From Spirometra erinaceieuropaei (Eukaryota > Platyhelminthes > Cestoda > Diphyllobothriidea > Diphyllobothriidae), in NCBI GenBank assembly GCA_902702965.1, contig CACRXP010000148.1, forward strand, positions 536,869 to 600,868: a DNA stretch of 64,000 nt, given 5' to 3'. Made by a program: the position numbers and the translations under genes. Of this stretch, positions 34,136-45,984 are shown in pieces (positions within the stretch are counted from its first letter, which is position 1; each line of letters begins with the position of its first letter). A model generated the notes under the pieces. That model was not told the DNA's origin. It made no database searches and saw only the letters and a list, made by a program, of their open reading frames with translations.

Positions 34136-34650
34136 AACCTCTCTCGATGGCCTGCCACCCACCAACATTTCATATGGTCGATACTGTCGAATGGCAGAGG
34201 ATAAGTTAGGGGGAGGGGGCAAATGGAGAATGTCTGCCACCTTTTCGTCGTGTAGATCGGCGATGAAATGGTGGAGGAGTAGAGAGTCACGGTCTGTCTC
34301 CGGTAAGTTGGTGTGACCTATGGTTGTCAGGCGTATTATGCACCCCGCAAAATTGACTACGGACTGTGTGGGGCTTTGACGGAGGATGGCGAAACGTTGG
34401 TTGGCGACCCATGGGGCCTGTGGATGGTCAAAGAGTTGAAGGAATATATTTGTGGCTCGTTTGAAGTCCGATGTGGGTTTGATTCCTGCGTCAAATGCAC
34501 GTCGGCGAGCTGGGAGGATAAGAACAGCAAAGTGTAGCAAGTACGTTCGTATGGTGGTACAGTTAGGAGTAGGATCGAGAAATCACGTAAACATTCATGG
34601 ATGCTTTGACTTGTTTCATACATCTCAAGTGTTAATTAGGGGCTGTATGG
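34070..34650 (-). mobile_element. LTR-retrotransposon gag remnant (unit A)
   Basis: A minus frame of 156 codons includes FDHPQAPWVANQRFAILRQ, VVNFAGCIIRL, LPETDRDSLLLHHFIADLHD and LHLPPPPNLSSAIRQY, the pattern of Ty3/Gypsy-type gag capsid proteins. An upstream piece in another frame (DFSILLLTVPPYERTCY) shows a frameshift near 34540 that unit B shares, so it was dead before the duplication. In A it is cut at about 34652 by the inverted block. No protease or RT was found. Confidence 0.55.
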
Positions 34651-34651
34651 G

Positions 34652-35390
34652 CAATTGCAAATGTACTTTAAATGATGTCAGTTGCATTAGACGCATCCGT
34701 ATACTTCCTCTTCAATCAGAAACTATCTGAACAGCTTTAAATTTCTGTTAGCCCTAGCTGAAAGCCGACTTCCGTCTCCGATTGCAGATAAATATAATTT
34801 CGGCAGAGACCTGATGTACGACCACACTTTTAAAATGGAGATCCCTAAGCCCTAGCCCTAAATTATAACCCTAAGCCTAATCCTAAATTATAAATCTAAA
34901 TCATAACCTGAAGCTATCTCTTGATCCCCCATCCTAGTCCTCAAATACTAACCCTAACATTGAACCCTACTTCCCTAACCCCCAAATGCTAACCCTTACA
35001 CTAACCTCTGGACCCTTAACCGCAATCCTAATCCTGACCTTAACCGTAACCCTAACACTAAACAGAAACCCACCTACTGGAATCGATATTACAACGGGAA
35101 TCTTAGACAAGTGAGAAGGAAATTACTAGATGGGGCTGCATTTCAGGCTTCTGCCAACATGTAAAACCTTCGTCGGATTTCAATCCCTGCACCAGTTATT
35201 CGTTCCATATAACATTCGTAATTCTTCCTCAATATTTATTCACATACCTCCACCACCTTTAAACACTCTCCCCTGGTCAGCTTTTCATAGAAGGCTCTGT
35301 TACCCCATGAAATGTTAACCGAAGTTCTGAGGCGTGTTTTCGTTTCGAAGGGATAGGATACTCAGCACAAAATGACACGTCTAGTGAAAT
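34652..35390 (-). repeat. Inverted copy of D1 with telomere-like block at the A/B junction
   Basis: The reverse complement of about 17370-18113: it runs from attgcaaatgtacttt through aactatctgaacagctttaaatt, the CCCTAA-like block (34840-35065), and a minus-D1 end reading ggataggatactcagcac. It replaces gag, spacer and Penelope sequence that stands here in unit B. The right edge joins the Penelope piece at gaaataacagtctag / aaaataacagtcag, where a short shared aacagtc may mark the joint. Confidence 0.85.
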
Positions 35391-35399
35391 AACAGTCTA

Positions 35400-36135
35400 G
35401 AAAATAACAGTCAGTTACCTTTCCATGATGTGCAAGACAAAGGGCTAGAAAGTTGGTGGATAAGAACTGGGGTACGTTGTATGGTGATGAAAACTAGACA
35501 GCTTTCCCATCTAAAATGTAACCATCCTATTGGTCACAAATCCAGTTATGCTAGAACACTCTTTCAGTTCAGCTCAGGCACATTGTGGCGATGAGGAGAG
35601 GAGAAAGGAGGAAGTGAAATACCTACCCTACCTGTTCACAGCCAATGTTCATTCACGGTCATACCTACGTAAGTGCCTAAGTAATCTCGTCTTGAGCGGT
35701 CAGAAGTTGAGTAGCTGAAGAGTTGCTTTTCTAGTTCCTATGAGATGAAGGTTTCGAAGGTGACCCCAAGGATTCTGAAACATATTCGTGGCCTGTAGGT
35801 CGTATTTAAGCCGAAAAAATAGTTGACAGCAACGGAATAATCAGCGGCGATCTAGAGTGTGCAATGCTAAAACTGCAGTGTGAAGTATGTTGGTGAAGCG
35901 GGCAGACGTCTTTACACAAGTCTGCATGAGGGCCAGCTCGCAGTTGGCCGCAAGAATAAACTTCCACTGGTATATGCCCATATCCAACGGGAGACGCGCG
36001 GTTTCGCCTTTGTAGAGGAAAGCGGCATCGGCCGAACCAATGAGGAAATGTGCAGACTCGTGTCCGAATGTTGGTCCTCAACTGGTACACTCAACCGAGC
36101 TACAGACCTTCATCGTGTCTACCATGGCATGACTA
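35400..36135 (+). mobile_element. Decayed Penelope-like element, unit B
   Basis: The plus strand holds AQAHCGDEERRKEEVKYLP (35583-35639; frame 35530-35718), the RT thumb end, and at 35884-36130 the GIY-YIG nuclease piece KYVGEAGRRLYTSLHEGQLA, GRKNKLPLVYAH and SECWSSTGTLNRATDL. The core RT is missing: the element begins at the rearranged A/B joint. This copy keeps a longer open nuclease frame (35880-36164) than A or C. Confidence 0.75.
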
Positions 36136-36324
36136 TAACACGAGTCAGGTGCAAAGCTAAATAAGTCCAGGATATCTGAAGCAGACACTACAGTAGTCCG
36201 ATAATGAAAATGAGAAAGTCACCGACAAGTACAATATCGTCCATGAAGTCGCCAGTTCTTCTTCGTCGCCTTTTAAAGGGGATGATGTAGGTCACCTATT
36301 TTTATGGAAGGACTATGAGAACGA

Positions 36325-36560
36325 TAAGGCATACTGGAATGGCCATTGCTGGCTCTTTAGTCATCATCAACCAGACACATCCAATTCCAGGTTTGCAAAT
36401 CCTGAAGCCCAAGTTCGCGTTCCGCTGGTTAGTAGCCCAACGCCCTAACAACTGACTTAGGGGCTTGTTCTGCTCTCGGCAGTGTTGGGGTCTACCGGTA
36501 GAGAACCGGAAGTTGATGTAATCATCGAGTTTCGCGGTCTCCTAGTCAACTGTCATACAT
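36325..36560 (-). mobile_element. tRNA-derived SINE (unit B)
   Basis: On the minus strand, a tRNA-like head (aagcccctaagtcagttg, then gttgggctactaaccagcgg) precedes a body ending gccagcaatggccattccag, the same body as the SINE at 5690-5925. Unit C has it too, with a palindrome inserted; unit A lacks it. Confidence 0.65.
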
Positions 36561-36584
36561 GACTGATTAGGACACCCTGAGGTT

Positions 36585-37500
36585 TTGACGCTCCTAGCAT
36601 ACTTTCCTCCCCTACAATAAAGAAAACTGCATCAGCATACTCCAACCATTGGCATCATTTAAAAGTCCAAACAATCGTATCGCTGCATTTCAGCCGTTGC
36701 ACTTCAACGATAGGCCTCCTGGGACACCATCTATCCCCAGGCCTGCATTCCACAATGGAGGCTGAGTGAGCATTACTACTAACGCAACGAGAACATTGAT
36801 TAAAATGACGGAATTGCATCTCCAAATCTGGGCCTGGAGGCTTGCGTGAAGCAAACAACAGTAGAATGGAATTCGAATGAGTACTTCTTTAAAGAAGGGA
36901 GTGCTACTTGAGTCCGCGAAAGTTTTAGCAGTTCATATATCGCACCCATTATATGAACATCCACGGATTCGGTATTGGCATCTTTTATATAAAACAGCGA
37001 TTCGTAGGCAGAACAGCGAAAACAGAATCCTTAAGTGGAAACTTGGACGATTTCAGAGGTTTCCGAGAATCTGAGCTTTTCAAGAGAAAGCAACCGCCCC
37101 CGAATACGTAGGGCGGATCAGAACGAGTTGATGTTAAGAGGAAAGTCAATGTATAGCAGGCTGTGATGAGACAGTACGAACACTGGAAATTATCGGTTAC
37201 TCGACGCTGGCAGATTATGACATGAGAATGAAATTCATGAAGAAAGACGAGCACACCCCTCAGGATGTGGCATATGAGCTATGATCCCGGAAATCTTTGT
37301 TTGGATGCAGGTACGGCATTGCAGCAATCGACTCAGAGGTGCCACAAGAGACGTGTCCCGTGATGTCTGTTGACAGGGGCACTAAGGGGGCGAGGCTCCC
37401 ACATTTTAACGGGCAACCAGAATCTCGCTGGGAGTGTCCCGCGTGTGAACCGAAAGCCACCTGGTAACTGTTCCACATAAAATGCGGACTATTTGTCGAA
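36585..37500 (-). repeat. Repeat R3, full, minus orientation (unit B)
   Basis: The reverse complement matches 32570-33605 over its length, with an interruption of distinct sequence around 36990-37240. The minus frame 37260-37478 carries the R3 peptide pattern HSQRDSGCPLKCGSLAPLV. Confidence 0.65.
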
Positions 37501-37681
37501 CAGTCAAGTTGCGTCTCCTATGGTAGCCACAATCCTAAATATCTCATTTGTACATTTGCCATGTGCACTTCACGAAGTCATGGAGAAGGCCGCACGGAAC
37601 AGATGCAGAAGTACAGTAGATGTGCTACTTTATAAAATGTTGACCGAAAATCCGAATTATGTTTTCGATTTGGAAAGATGA
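37493..37681 (+). CDS. Conserved small ORF, 62 codons, unit B
   Basis: Counterpart of 16542-16730 with the same length and ends (MSNSQVASPMVATIL to NPNYVFDLER). It differs at five residues (for example LTVSFVNLPW becomes LNISFVHLPC). No function recognised. Confidence 0.25.
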   Translation: MSNSQVASPMVATILNISFVHLPCALHEVMEKAARNRCRSTVDVLLYKMLTENPNYVFDLER

Positions 37682-37789
37682 GCTAGATGGGGCCGTAGCA
37701 TTTATGGTCACGCGGCAGAATCTCAAGAAATATCAGTCATGCCAGGATGCCGGCCTTAAACGAGGTTCATTCGGGTTGTTTGCAAAAAG

Positions 37790-39250
37790 TACACTCTGTG
37801 AACTATAATTACTTACATGTTCCAAAACGTTGTTTCTTTCACTCTCGTTTGGTAGAAAGTTACATATACTTCAAACTCTATACTCGACGAACATATTTCG
37901 GTTTTAGAAAATTCTCCAGTTTCCGAATCATTTTAAATTCGACCTGCTATCACACTAACGCTCAGGCCTTCCAAACTACAAGATGTGTATTTTCCGTGCT
38001 AGGAAAACTATGCATTTCTATACGCCACTGAGAAGAAGACGTGTGGCTTTCATAAAACTTTGCAGTGCATTAATTTTTTACTCTATAATTCACAGGCAGC
38101 ATTAGTTAACATAGAGATGCGGTGCTTTATGAAGGAAATTTCGCGGTCTTAAAATCTCACAATAATACAGTTTTGTTAAAACCTGGTGGTACTGTCTTTT
38201 AAGTACAAAATTGTACGAATAAATAATTCGCAGACAAATGAGAAAAATGACACATTTTGTGCGTGTTTTCTGTGAGGCGCATTTAAGTGTACAAGGACAT
38301 GGAAAACCAATTGGAATAATCCATACTACTAAACGTGTCATTTTTTGCTGAGTATCCTATCCCTTCGAAACGAAAACACGCCTCAGAAATACGGTTAACA
38401 TTTAATGGGGTAGCAGAGCCTTCTATGAAAAGCTGATAAGGGGAGAGTGTTTAAAGGTGGTGGAGGTAGGTGGATAAATATTGAGGAAGAATTACGAATG
38501 TTATATGGAACGAATAACTGGTGCAGGGATTGAAATCCGACGAAGGTTTGAAATGTTGGCAGAGGCCTGAAATGCAGCGCCATCTAGTAATTTCCTTCTC
38601 ACTTGTCTAAGATTCTCGTACTAATATCGATTCCAGTAGTTGGGTTTCTGTTTAGTGTTAGGGTTACGGTTAAGGTCAGGGATTAGGATTACAGTTAAGG
38701 GTTCAGAGGTAAGTGTAAGGGTTAGCATTTGGGGTTTAGGGATGTAGGGTTCAATGTTAGGGTTAGTATTTGAGGACTAAGATGGGGGATCAAGAGTTAG
38801 CTTAGGGTTAGGATTTAGAGTTATTATTTAGGATTAGGTTTAGGATTAATATTCAGGGCCAGGCTTAGGGTTCTCCATTTTACCAGTGTGGTCGTAGTTC
38901 GGGTATCTGCCAAAATTATATATATCTGCAATCGGAGACGGAAGTCGGCTTTGAGCTAGGGCTCACAGAAATTTAAAGCTGTTCAGATAGTTTCTGATTG
39001 AAGAGGAAGTATACGGATGCGTCTAATACAACTGACCTCATGTAAAGTACATTTGCAATGTTAGAACGACTAAATTCGCTCTCTAAATCGGCGAACGTCA
39101 CAATCAGGAAATGTTACCTCAGGCATTTTTGATTGCTGTAGCACGAAGTAAAGCCGCCGAATAGCAGGTTCGTCCACTTAGTTCTGCATCAACTAAATCC
39201 CCTCCTCGAAGGTTCACGCCCGTTCCAGGAAACGAAACCGCATGGATATG
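37790..39250 (+). repeat. Direct repeat D1 of unit B with telomere-like block
   Basis: Counterpart of 16830-18300. The degenerate TTAGGG-like block is at 38640-38885 (gtgttagggttacggttaag again at its left end). Confidence 0.75.
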
Positions 39251-39319
39251 CAAAGCTGACTTTCAATGCTAAGAAAAACGTGCTGTTGTCCAAAATAACT
39301 ACTTGAGTAGCATTAATTT

Positions 39320-40385
39320 TTGAATCGGTTTTCCACACCCTTATACATACGAGTATATTTTATAGAAAAAATGTACAAAAATATTCTTCCTACTACTCAT
39401 TTGGCAGAAAGTTACGAATTCTTTAGATTTGATATTTGAAGAAATAGTATCTTTCAGTTTTAAAAAACCCTCCAGTCCACGAATGATTTTGAAACCGACC
39501 CGTCGGCTCCCTCGCATTCAGGGATTCTAAACTACAAAATCTGTATTTTCTGTGTTTGGAAAATCATGTATTTTTATGGGTTACTAAGAAGAAGCCGTCC
39601 GACATTCATAAAAGCTTGTAGAGGATTTGATTCATAAGCAGCACTAGCAGACGAAGAAATACGACGGCTTTTGAAAGGACATTTTGGGATCTTAAAAAAT
39701 CTCAGAATTAAAAAACTTAAATCAACCTGGTGATACTCCTTTCTAAGCATAGAATTTGAGGACGTAATTCTCCACTATATGAGCAAAAGAAAAATCAATT
39801 TTGGGTGGGTTTTCCGGGAGACATATTGGAATTTATGAGGACAGCGATAATTCATTGGAAAAATCTTTGCTACTCAACCAGTCATTCTTCCCGAGTATAG
39901 TTTATCCAGACGAGACCAACGAAGCTCTGTCAAAAACTGGCATGCTTATATGACTGAAATATTTAGAGGTGGCGGAAATGAACAGATGACTATTAAGGAA
40001 AAATTACGAATGCCATGTGGAACAACTAACGGGTGCAGTGGTTGAAATCCTTCAAAATATTTTTAATCCGGAATAGCAGACTAAAGTCGGCTCTCAGCTG
40101 AGGGACTCACATAAATTTAAAGTTATTCAGATAGTTATGATTGAGGGGGAAGAATAAGGATACGTCTAATAGAAGTGACTTCTTGTAAAATACATTTATA
40201 TCGTTAGAACGACTAAATTCGCTCTCTAAACCGGCGAACGCCACAACCAAGTAATTTTACCTCAGACATTTCTGATCACTTCAGCATGAAGTAAAAACCG
40301 CCGAATATCAGGCCTGTCCACTTAATTCTGCAGCAACTGAATTCCCTCCTCTAAGGCTCACACTACTTCTATTCCGTAACACGTG
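39320..40385 (+). repeat. Direct repeat D2 of unit B
   Basis: Counterpart of 18370-19440, without the telomere-like block, ending about 130 bp before the gene copy B start codon. Confidence 0.7.
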
Positions 40386-40511
40386 ATCACCACCTGATGC
40401 AACAGCCGCCGGTGGGCATCCGCGTCCTTGGTCGGGTTCAAGGTCGCACGAAGCCAATCGATACAACATAATCCTTGAACTGCGTCACAAAGCAACTCGA
40501 CGAGCTACGAG

Positions 40512-43209
40512 ATGCTCAGTCCAACGAGAATGTTACGTCGTTACATTAAATGGTGGAATAATGTTCCAGATGTAGCTGGATCATCAACTTTACCGTATGA
40601 ACAAGGCATATTTACTCAGGATGTAGGCGGACCGCCATACGCGGATAGCAGTAAGTCCATTCCTCGCTCGTATCATTCAAGATTCATTCTTCCATCATCT
40701 CATCGTCTACAACACTTACGCCACAATTTGAATGCGTATAAATAAAGTAGTTTGAGAAATTATGAATAAGGCATATGCATCGCAAAAGGTATTTATGAAT
40801 GCATGACCTAGCTTACATCGGCCGATCCGTTAAACCTACTTTATGAATTTTAGCCATCTAAGTGTCACATATCCAATATGTATGGCCGCGGATGAGGGAC
40901 GACATGGAGCAAAGTGTAGCATTGCTTTAGATTGTTGATGTAAGCTTTCATGCATTCAGTTTAAATCAGGACTTTCTCCCTATAAGTAGATCAGATTTAA
41001 CGTAATGAATTTTCTTCAACTTCTCTTCTAGTTCCTAGTGCATCACAATACAATAGGTACGAATGGCCAAATTGCGCAACTCCCGTCAGCACACTTAGCG
41101 TAGCATCCTCGTCTACAGATCCCTTGACATTTAAGGACAATAGAAACGCGGACAGTAAGGAGGAATCTAGCATTGAACAGGACATAAGCTTTAACTCTAA
41201 TACATCCATATGGACAACTGGCACCGAGCACACAGCTGTCCGATGGAGATCAGCTCCCTCTAGATTAGGTGAGAAAATCTCCGGGGCAACAAGTTTGGGA
41301 TATGTCAGTCGCTTGAGCCTCACAAGTGAAGAAGACCTTCGCACTCTGGAAGTTAATTCATCTCCCATAACGCAACCATCAAATCCCGCACACCAGAAGG
41401 CGTCGGAAGGTGGAGTGGATAGTGTATCAGCGGCCGGTTCAAGCAGCTCCATTTCATCAATATCGTCTTCATCCTCAACCCCCACGCTTGATTCTCCACA
41501 GAGGGACCCGAGACCCCCAACGCTAGCATTTAGTGCATCGAATCCCCGTCCGACTCCACATCCGCGATCTCGCAGGTTGGCTCTGGGACAATCCCAACCA
41601 GCAGCCATGTCGCCGCTGTCACCTCCTCCACAGCCGCAGCCACCACCACCACCACCGCTGTCGTTGTTGGCACCAATGCGATCAAGGAAATCGCCACTCT
41701 CACATTCTCCACCACCTCATCCGTTCACGGCGCCGATTTCGCCGTCACCAGCTCTACCACCAACGTTCCCCTGTCTGCTGGACTTGGAGTTGTGCAGACC
41801 AGTGACGTCACCACAACGGCCCTGCCCACGGCCGCGACACTCGGCCACCCTGACACTCTCAACGCCAACGAATCCGCCACCGCCAAGGTCGTTGTCCGCA
41901 CTGCCACACCCGCCACCACTTCCACCACCACCGCCACCAGGATGGTTGACATTGAAACGGGTGGAGACAGTAGCGACTGCAGAGGAGTACACGCCTCCGT
42001 CTCCGAAGCCGTCCCCTGCCCCCTCCCCGACTCCGTCTCAGCTCCTAAATGCACTGATTGCGTGGCCGTCACCGTCGCCGTCGTCGCCGAAACCCTCAAC
42101 TCCATTGACACCACCGCCCGAACCCTTGTCGACGCTGACCCCTTCCCCACAACTTTCTCTTCCACAGTCTCAAATCCCAGAAGTGTTGAAGGGGTTGAGT
42201 CCATTGCCATTATCAACCCAACCCTCCTCATCACCAGAACTGTTGAAAACGACTACCTCGTCTCCACCAGCATCATCCTCATCACCCTCCCAGCTGCTGG
42301 TGCCGTTGAAGACGTTGACGCGACCGCCGCCGCCGCCGCCACCGCCGACGACGACGTCGACGCCGCCCTCATCGCCGCCACCACCCCTATTCATTTCGCG
42401 TCTCTCGCCTGCTGATGAAGTCGGCTTCCTTAGCAGCCATCTCAGCGAGACACACGATTCTGATCTTCCTCTCAGAGGGGGTGGTGACTCACCCCGGAAC
42501 CCACTGACACGGCTCCTCCAGACAGGAGTTCCCCAGAAAACTGAAATGAGGTGGACTCAGACAACTCCAGTCTTGGACAGCAGCGGCGACGGCGTTGTGA
42601 ACGTGCAGCTGACGTCCAATGGTATGTCGAAAATGCGGATTTTAAATATTTACAGTCTTTATGGCAAAATTCGTTTTAGGCCGTAATGTCTACCGTGTTA
42701 AATGGACAATGTGTGAATAGAAGCGAAGAGACGAGTCCCAGGAGGCAGTCGGAAAGAAGGAGACATGATGGCTGGGACATGGGTCTTACTCGCCTGACGT
42801 TTCGGTTTCCTCCTCAAACCCATCTTTTGCTTTTGTATCTGATGATGGGTTCGAGCAGGAATCCGGAACTTCAGGCGAATAAAGTCCTTGTCCTATTGAT
42901 GATGTCTCCTTCTTCAAGGGACGATGTTTATCTGCCCTGAACTCGGGTAATGACTAAAAACCACGTATATGGAATTCACCGCCTGACGTAGACTTCATGA
43001 GGTTTTTTTTTTACTTTCAAGACAAAAGCCTGGCCCCGTCGCCCACACTGGTCAAGGTATGTGCTCTTCTTGTTAGGATGCTTTTGGCATTTGCGTCTTC
43101 GAATTCATCTGAAGGTCACTTTCGTTTCTTTTATCTACAGAGGCGAGAACCCCGACGCTGGAGGCGACTGATTGCCACGCTGCGCAGGTTGTTTTGTCTA
43201 AGCACATAG
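40512..43209 (+). CDS. Ser/Pro-rich protein of unknown function, tandem copy B
   Basis: Exons by the same signals as copy A: 40512-40650 (gatagca/gtaagt), 41032-42621 (cttctcttctag and aatg/gtatgt), and tentatively 43022-43056 and 43141-43209 (TAG), 610 residues. All splice phases are kept. Against copy A the long exon has one extra codon (PPASSSSPSQ for PPSSASPSQ). About 27 of the first 215 residues of the ATG-20177 frame differ, against roughly ten silent changes seen by eye, so this part evolves close to neutral or faster. From about 42420 onward the two copies are nearly identical. In the alternative exon 4 frame the stop moves by one codon (43251-43253). Function unknown; the Pro-rich half could bind SH3/WW/EVH1 proteins. 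Confidence 0.7.
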
Positions 43210-43301
43210 AGGGAATCGCAGCCCTACCAGAGCTTCCCCACCGACTGTGGTGACCGCCCACCTAGAATTAAGTAGTATTTTTGTAAGTTATTTACTAATT
43301 A

Positions 43302-43307
43302 AATAAA
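43302..43307 (+). promoter_or_regulatory. Polyadenylation signal AATAAA, gene copy B
   Basis: Canonical aataaa at the position corresponding to 22351 in unit A, about 90 bp after the candidate stop. Confidence 0.5.
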
Positions 43308-43309
43308 CT

Positions 43310-44455
43310 TCTGATCAGAAATTGGTCTTCTCACTATACAATTACAATCGCTCCCGTACGCGGAAACAGATATCGCATCACGGTACGGCTAACTTATCGA
43401 GGTCTATGTGGGCGTGCTTATGAGGGAAGCTAGATCTTCGCTTTGTCTCTTTGCACTTTCTTGTTTACCCGAACTTTACTGTACTCTTGTTTGAATATGC
43501 CAGAAATACACGCAACCACCGGTTTCGACTTGCGATAACGCGTGTTCTGGTTTCGCTGTCGTCTTATGTTAATGGTTCATAAGTCAGTCTCATGTGACTG
43601 AATCCGTTTTATTTATGCGGGTTAAAACACCTGGGGGTTAATTCTGAGTCAGACCTCACCGGTCTCGAATTCATGAGGTCGACAAGCCCCGTCAACGAGG
43701 ACCAGCTTGAAACGTTTGAGAATTATCAAAAATGACTCGCACTTTCTATAGCAGCTTGGTATTAGAGACAGTTTTTTGTGAGTCCATACAAGAAGTCACC
43801 TTCGCCGTTTTTCCCATTCATTTCCTTAGTCGCTATTCATTGGTTGAAAGCAAAATCGCTCACTTAGGGTTACTTTTTTTCCAATAGACATCACAATATT
43901 GTGATTTCGATTATTGTTTACACGCTGCGCCCGAAAACCGCACACCGGGCTGCAAACGTCGGTCGCAGTTAGACAAGGCGGAGAACAGACCCTGAACTTA
44001 AAATAACGAACTCCTCTTGCGACATCTGCCTTGAAATTGCACCGAAGAAAGGTTGAATTTGGCTTGCTGAATGTCAAGGCTTCGAAACCATGATTTCAAA
44101 GGGGGGGGGGGTGGAGGGTGGGGAGAAATGTAGATTTATCAAAGCGGAGTGCACATAAATCCCAGCGAGATTGAGCTCTCGAAATGGATATGAAGGAATT
44201 GAGGATTCTTAAGTAGCTATACAAGACACTTATGACTGAAGGGAGGAAACGAAGCATGGGGGGGGGGAGAAAGAAACAAAATGTACAGAAGAATTCAAAG
44301 ACGCAGTTGACCTCTGTACAGAGGGAACGACACAAAGTACAATCAGCCAGCACAAAATGAAAAAGTGTGTAAGGTATAAGACAAAGGCAAGGGGTCTAGG
44401 GGCAAGTGGCAAAATGATGTACGATGTGTCACAGCAGAAGAAAGGCACAGAAATG
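43310..44455. other. Downstream intergenic of gene copy B, with G-runs
   Basis: Counterpart of 22360-23505. G-rich quadruplex-like tract at 44101-44124 and a nine-G run at about 44260-44268. No gene was recognised. Confidence 0.5.
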
Positions 44456-44459
44456 CTTC

Positions 44460-45980
44460 GCACAAGTAGCCAATGTGGGTGTTTTGGATAAAATGGCGGG
44501 CGTCTCGAGAGCCAATGAAAGAGACGGAGTTTCTTCCGAGTTATCCTGGAAGCAGAACGCAGAAAAAACCCTAGATGTTGGAGAGTTTGACTCAGGATTT
44601 AGAAAAAAGGTATCGCATTAGGTGAAGAATAAGCTTTAGAAGAGCAATTAAACGCAACACCAGAAAAGTCCTTCTCGGGAATGTCTGCGTAGTGCAAGGA
44701 TTTACCACAACGTATACCACCTTCAGCATACGGACGACAAGAAGGCTACAAGGATGAGCGAATCTCTATGTTACTGGTTACTCAATGTCAATCGTATTTT
44801 CACTGGATGGGGCACGCCACAGAAAGTGGTTATCAATGAAGTCGGCCATGGTAATGCCAGTTCGGTCCTCGGTCCTCGTGCACGAGGGACCATGTCTTCA
44901 TCAAAACAACAAAAGGGCGGCCTAGATCCCACCCGCTTCAGTTAAGTGGGGTCGTTTTCTATGCAATTGTCATTTCTTCTAAAGGAATTACACTCAGTCT
45001 GTTCGGATGAGTAAGGCCTTCCATATTGAGAACATTGTTCACAGTCAGTCGTACAGAAAACAGTTCTAATAGGACATGAACTTGTAGAATACAGACGGAC
45101 CTCTCCTGCGGATATTTATGCCAGTCAACTCCATAGGATCAAATTGGCCAGAACATCATGGAGAAAGTTGGACCACCATGCTGGACGCAAGGACAGTGAC
45201 TTGTGCGTGAATTAGTTCACATCTTGGAGAGTATGGTTCAAGACCAAGACAACAGACACTGCATTAGATGAAGACTAAGATGTAGAAGAGCAGTGTATCG
45301 CAACACCAGTAAAGTCCTTCTCGGGAATGTCTGCATAGCGCAAGGATTCACCACAACGTATACCACCTTCAGCATACGGACGACAAGAAGGCTACAAGGA
45401 TGAGCGAATCTCTCTGTTACTGGTGACTCAATGTCAACCGTATTTTCAGTGGATGGCGCATGCCACAGAAAGTGGTTATGAATGAAGTAGGCCATGGTAA
45501 TGCCAGTTCGGCCCTCGTGTGCGACGAGTCCACCGCGTGTCCTACACCATGGTGGGTAGCCCAACGTCCTAACCATTGAGCCACGGTCTCGTTGTCCTAT
45601 CGGTTGTGATCGTGCATATTAACTGTGGTAGAGGGGCACTTACCAATCGCTCACGGGAAGTTTTCGTCCCCTTGTGTCTTTTAGTTTAATATAGGGCCCA
45701 TGAGGTTAGTTACACAGCGACGATGAACATATGCGAAATGGAGCATTAACAAAGGCAACAGAGGCTTGGACGTCCATTTCTGGTTTACTTGTCGTCATCC
45801 GCCTGCCAAAACCTCTAAATAAGTCAGTAGCCAATGTGGGTGTTGTGGATACAATGGTGGGCGTTTCGAGAGCCAATGAAAGGACGGAGTTTTTCTTGAG
45901 TTATCCCGGGAAGCAGAACGCATTACGATATTCAGGAGTGACTGTGCTGGTTATTGCTAACAATACGCATGAAAATCTAT
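44460..45980. repeat. Clustered dispersed repeats and SINE pieces (unit B)
   Basis: Counterpart of 23510-24985: two direct copies at about 44625-44905 and 45265-45535, and the SINE-like head on the minus strand at about 45550-45600, better preserved here (ccgtggctcaatggttagg reads as an A box). Confidence 0.6.
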
Positions 45981-45984
45981 ACTT

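Larger units (their letters stand above)
14050..35395 (+). repeat. Tandem 21-kb unit A
   Basis: The most complete unit. Same-order landmarks recur in B and, up to the window end, in C: small ORF 16542/37493/58683, gene start 19569/40512/61664, long-exon ATG 20177/41124/62272. By eye, identity is roughly 92-99 percent depending on the segment. Relative to B, bases 15871-16075 are unrelated and replace about 860 bp (SINE plus half of R3), and the right end (34652-35390) is an inverted telomere-like block instead of the gag/Penelope sequence seen at 54660-56520. Confidence 0.95.
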
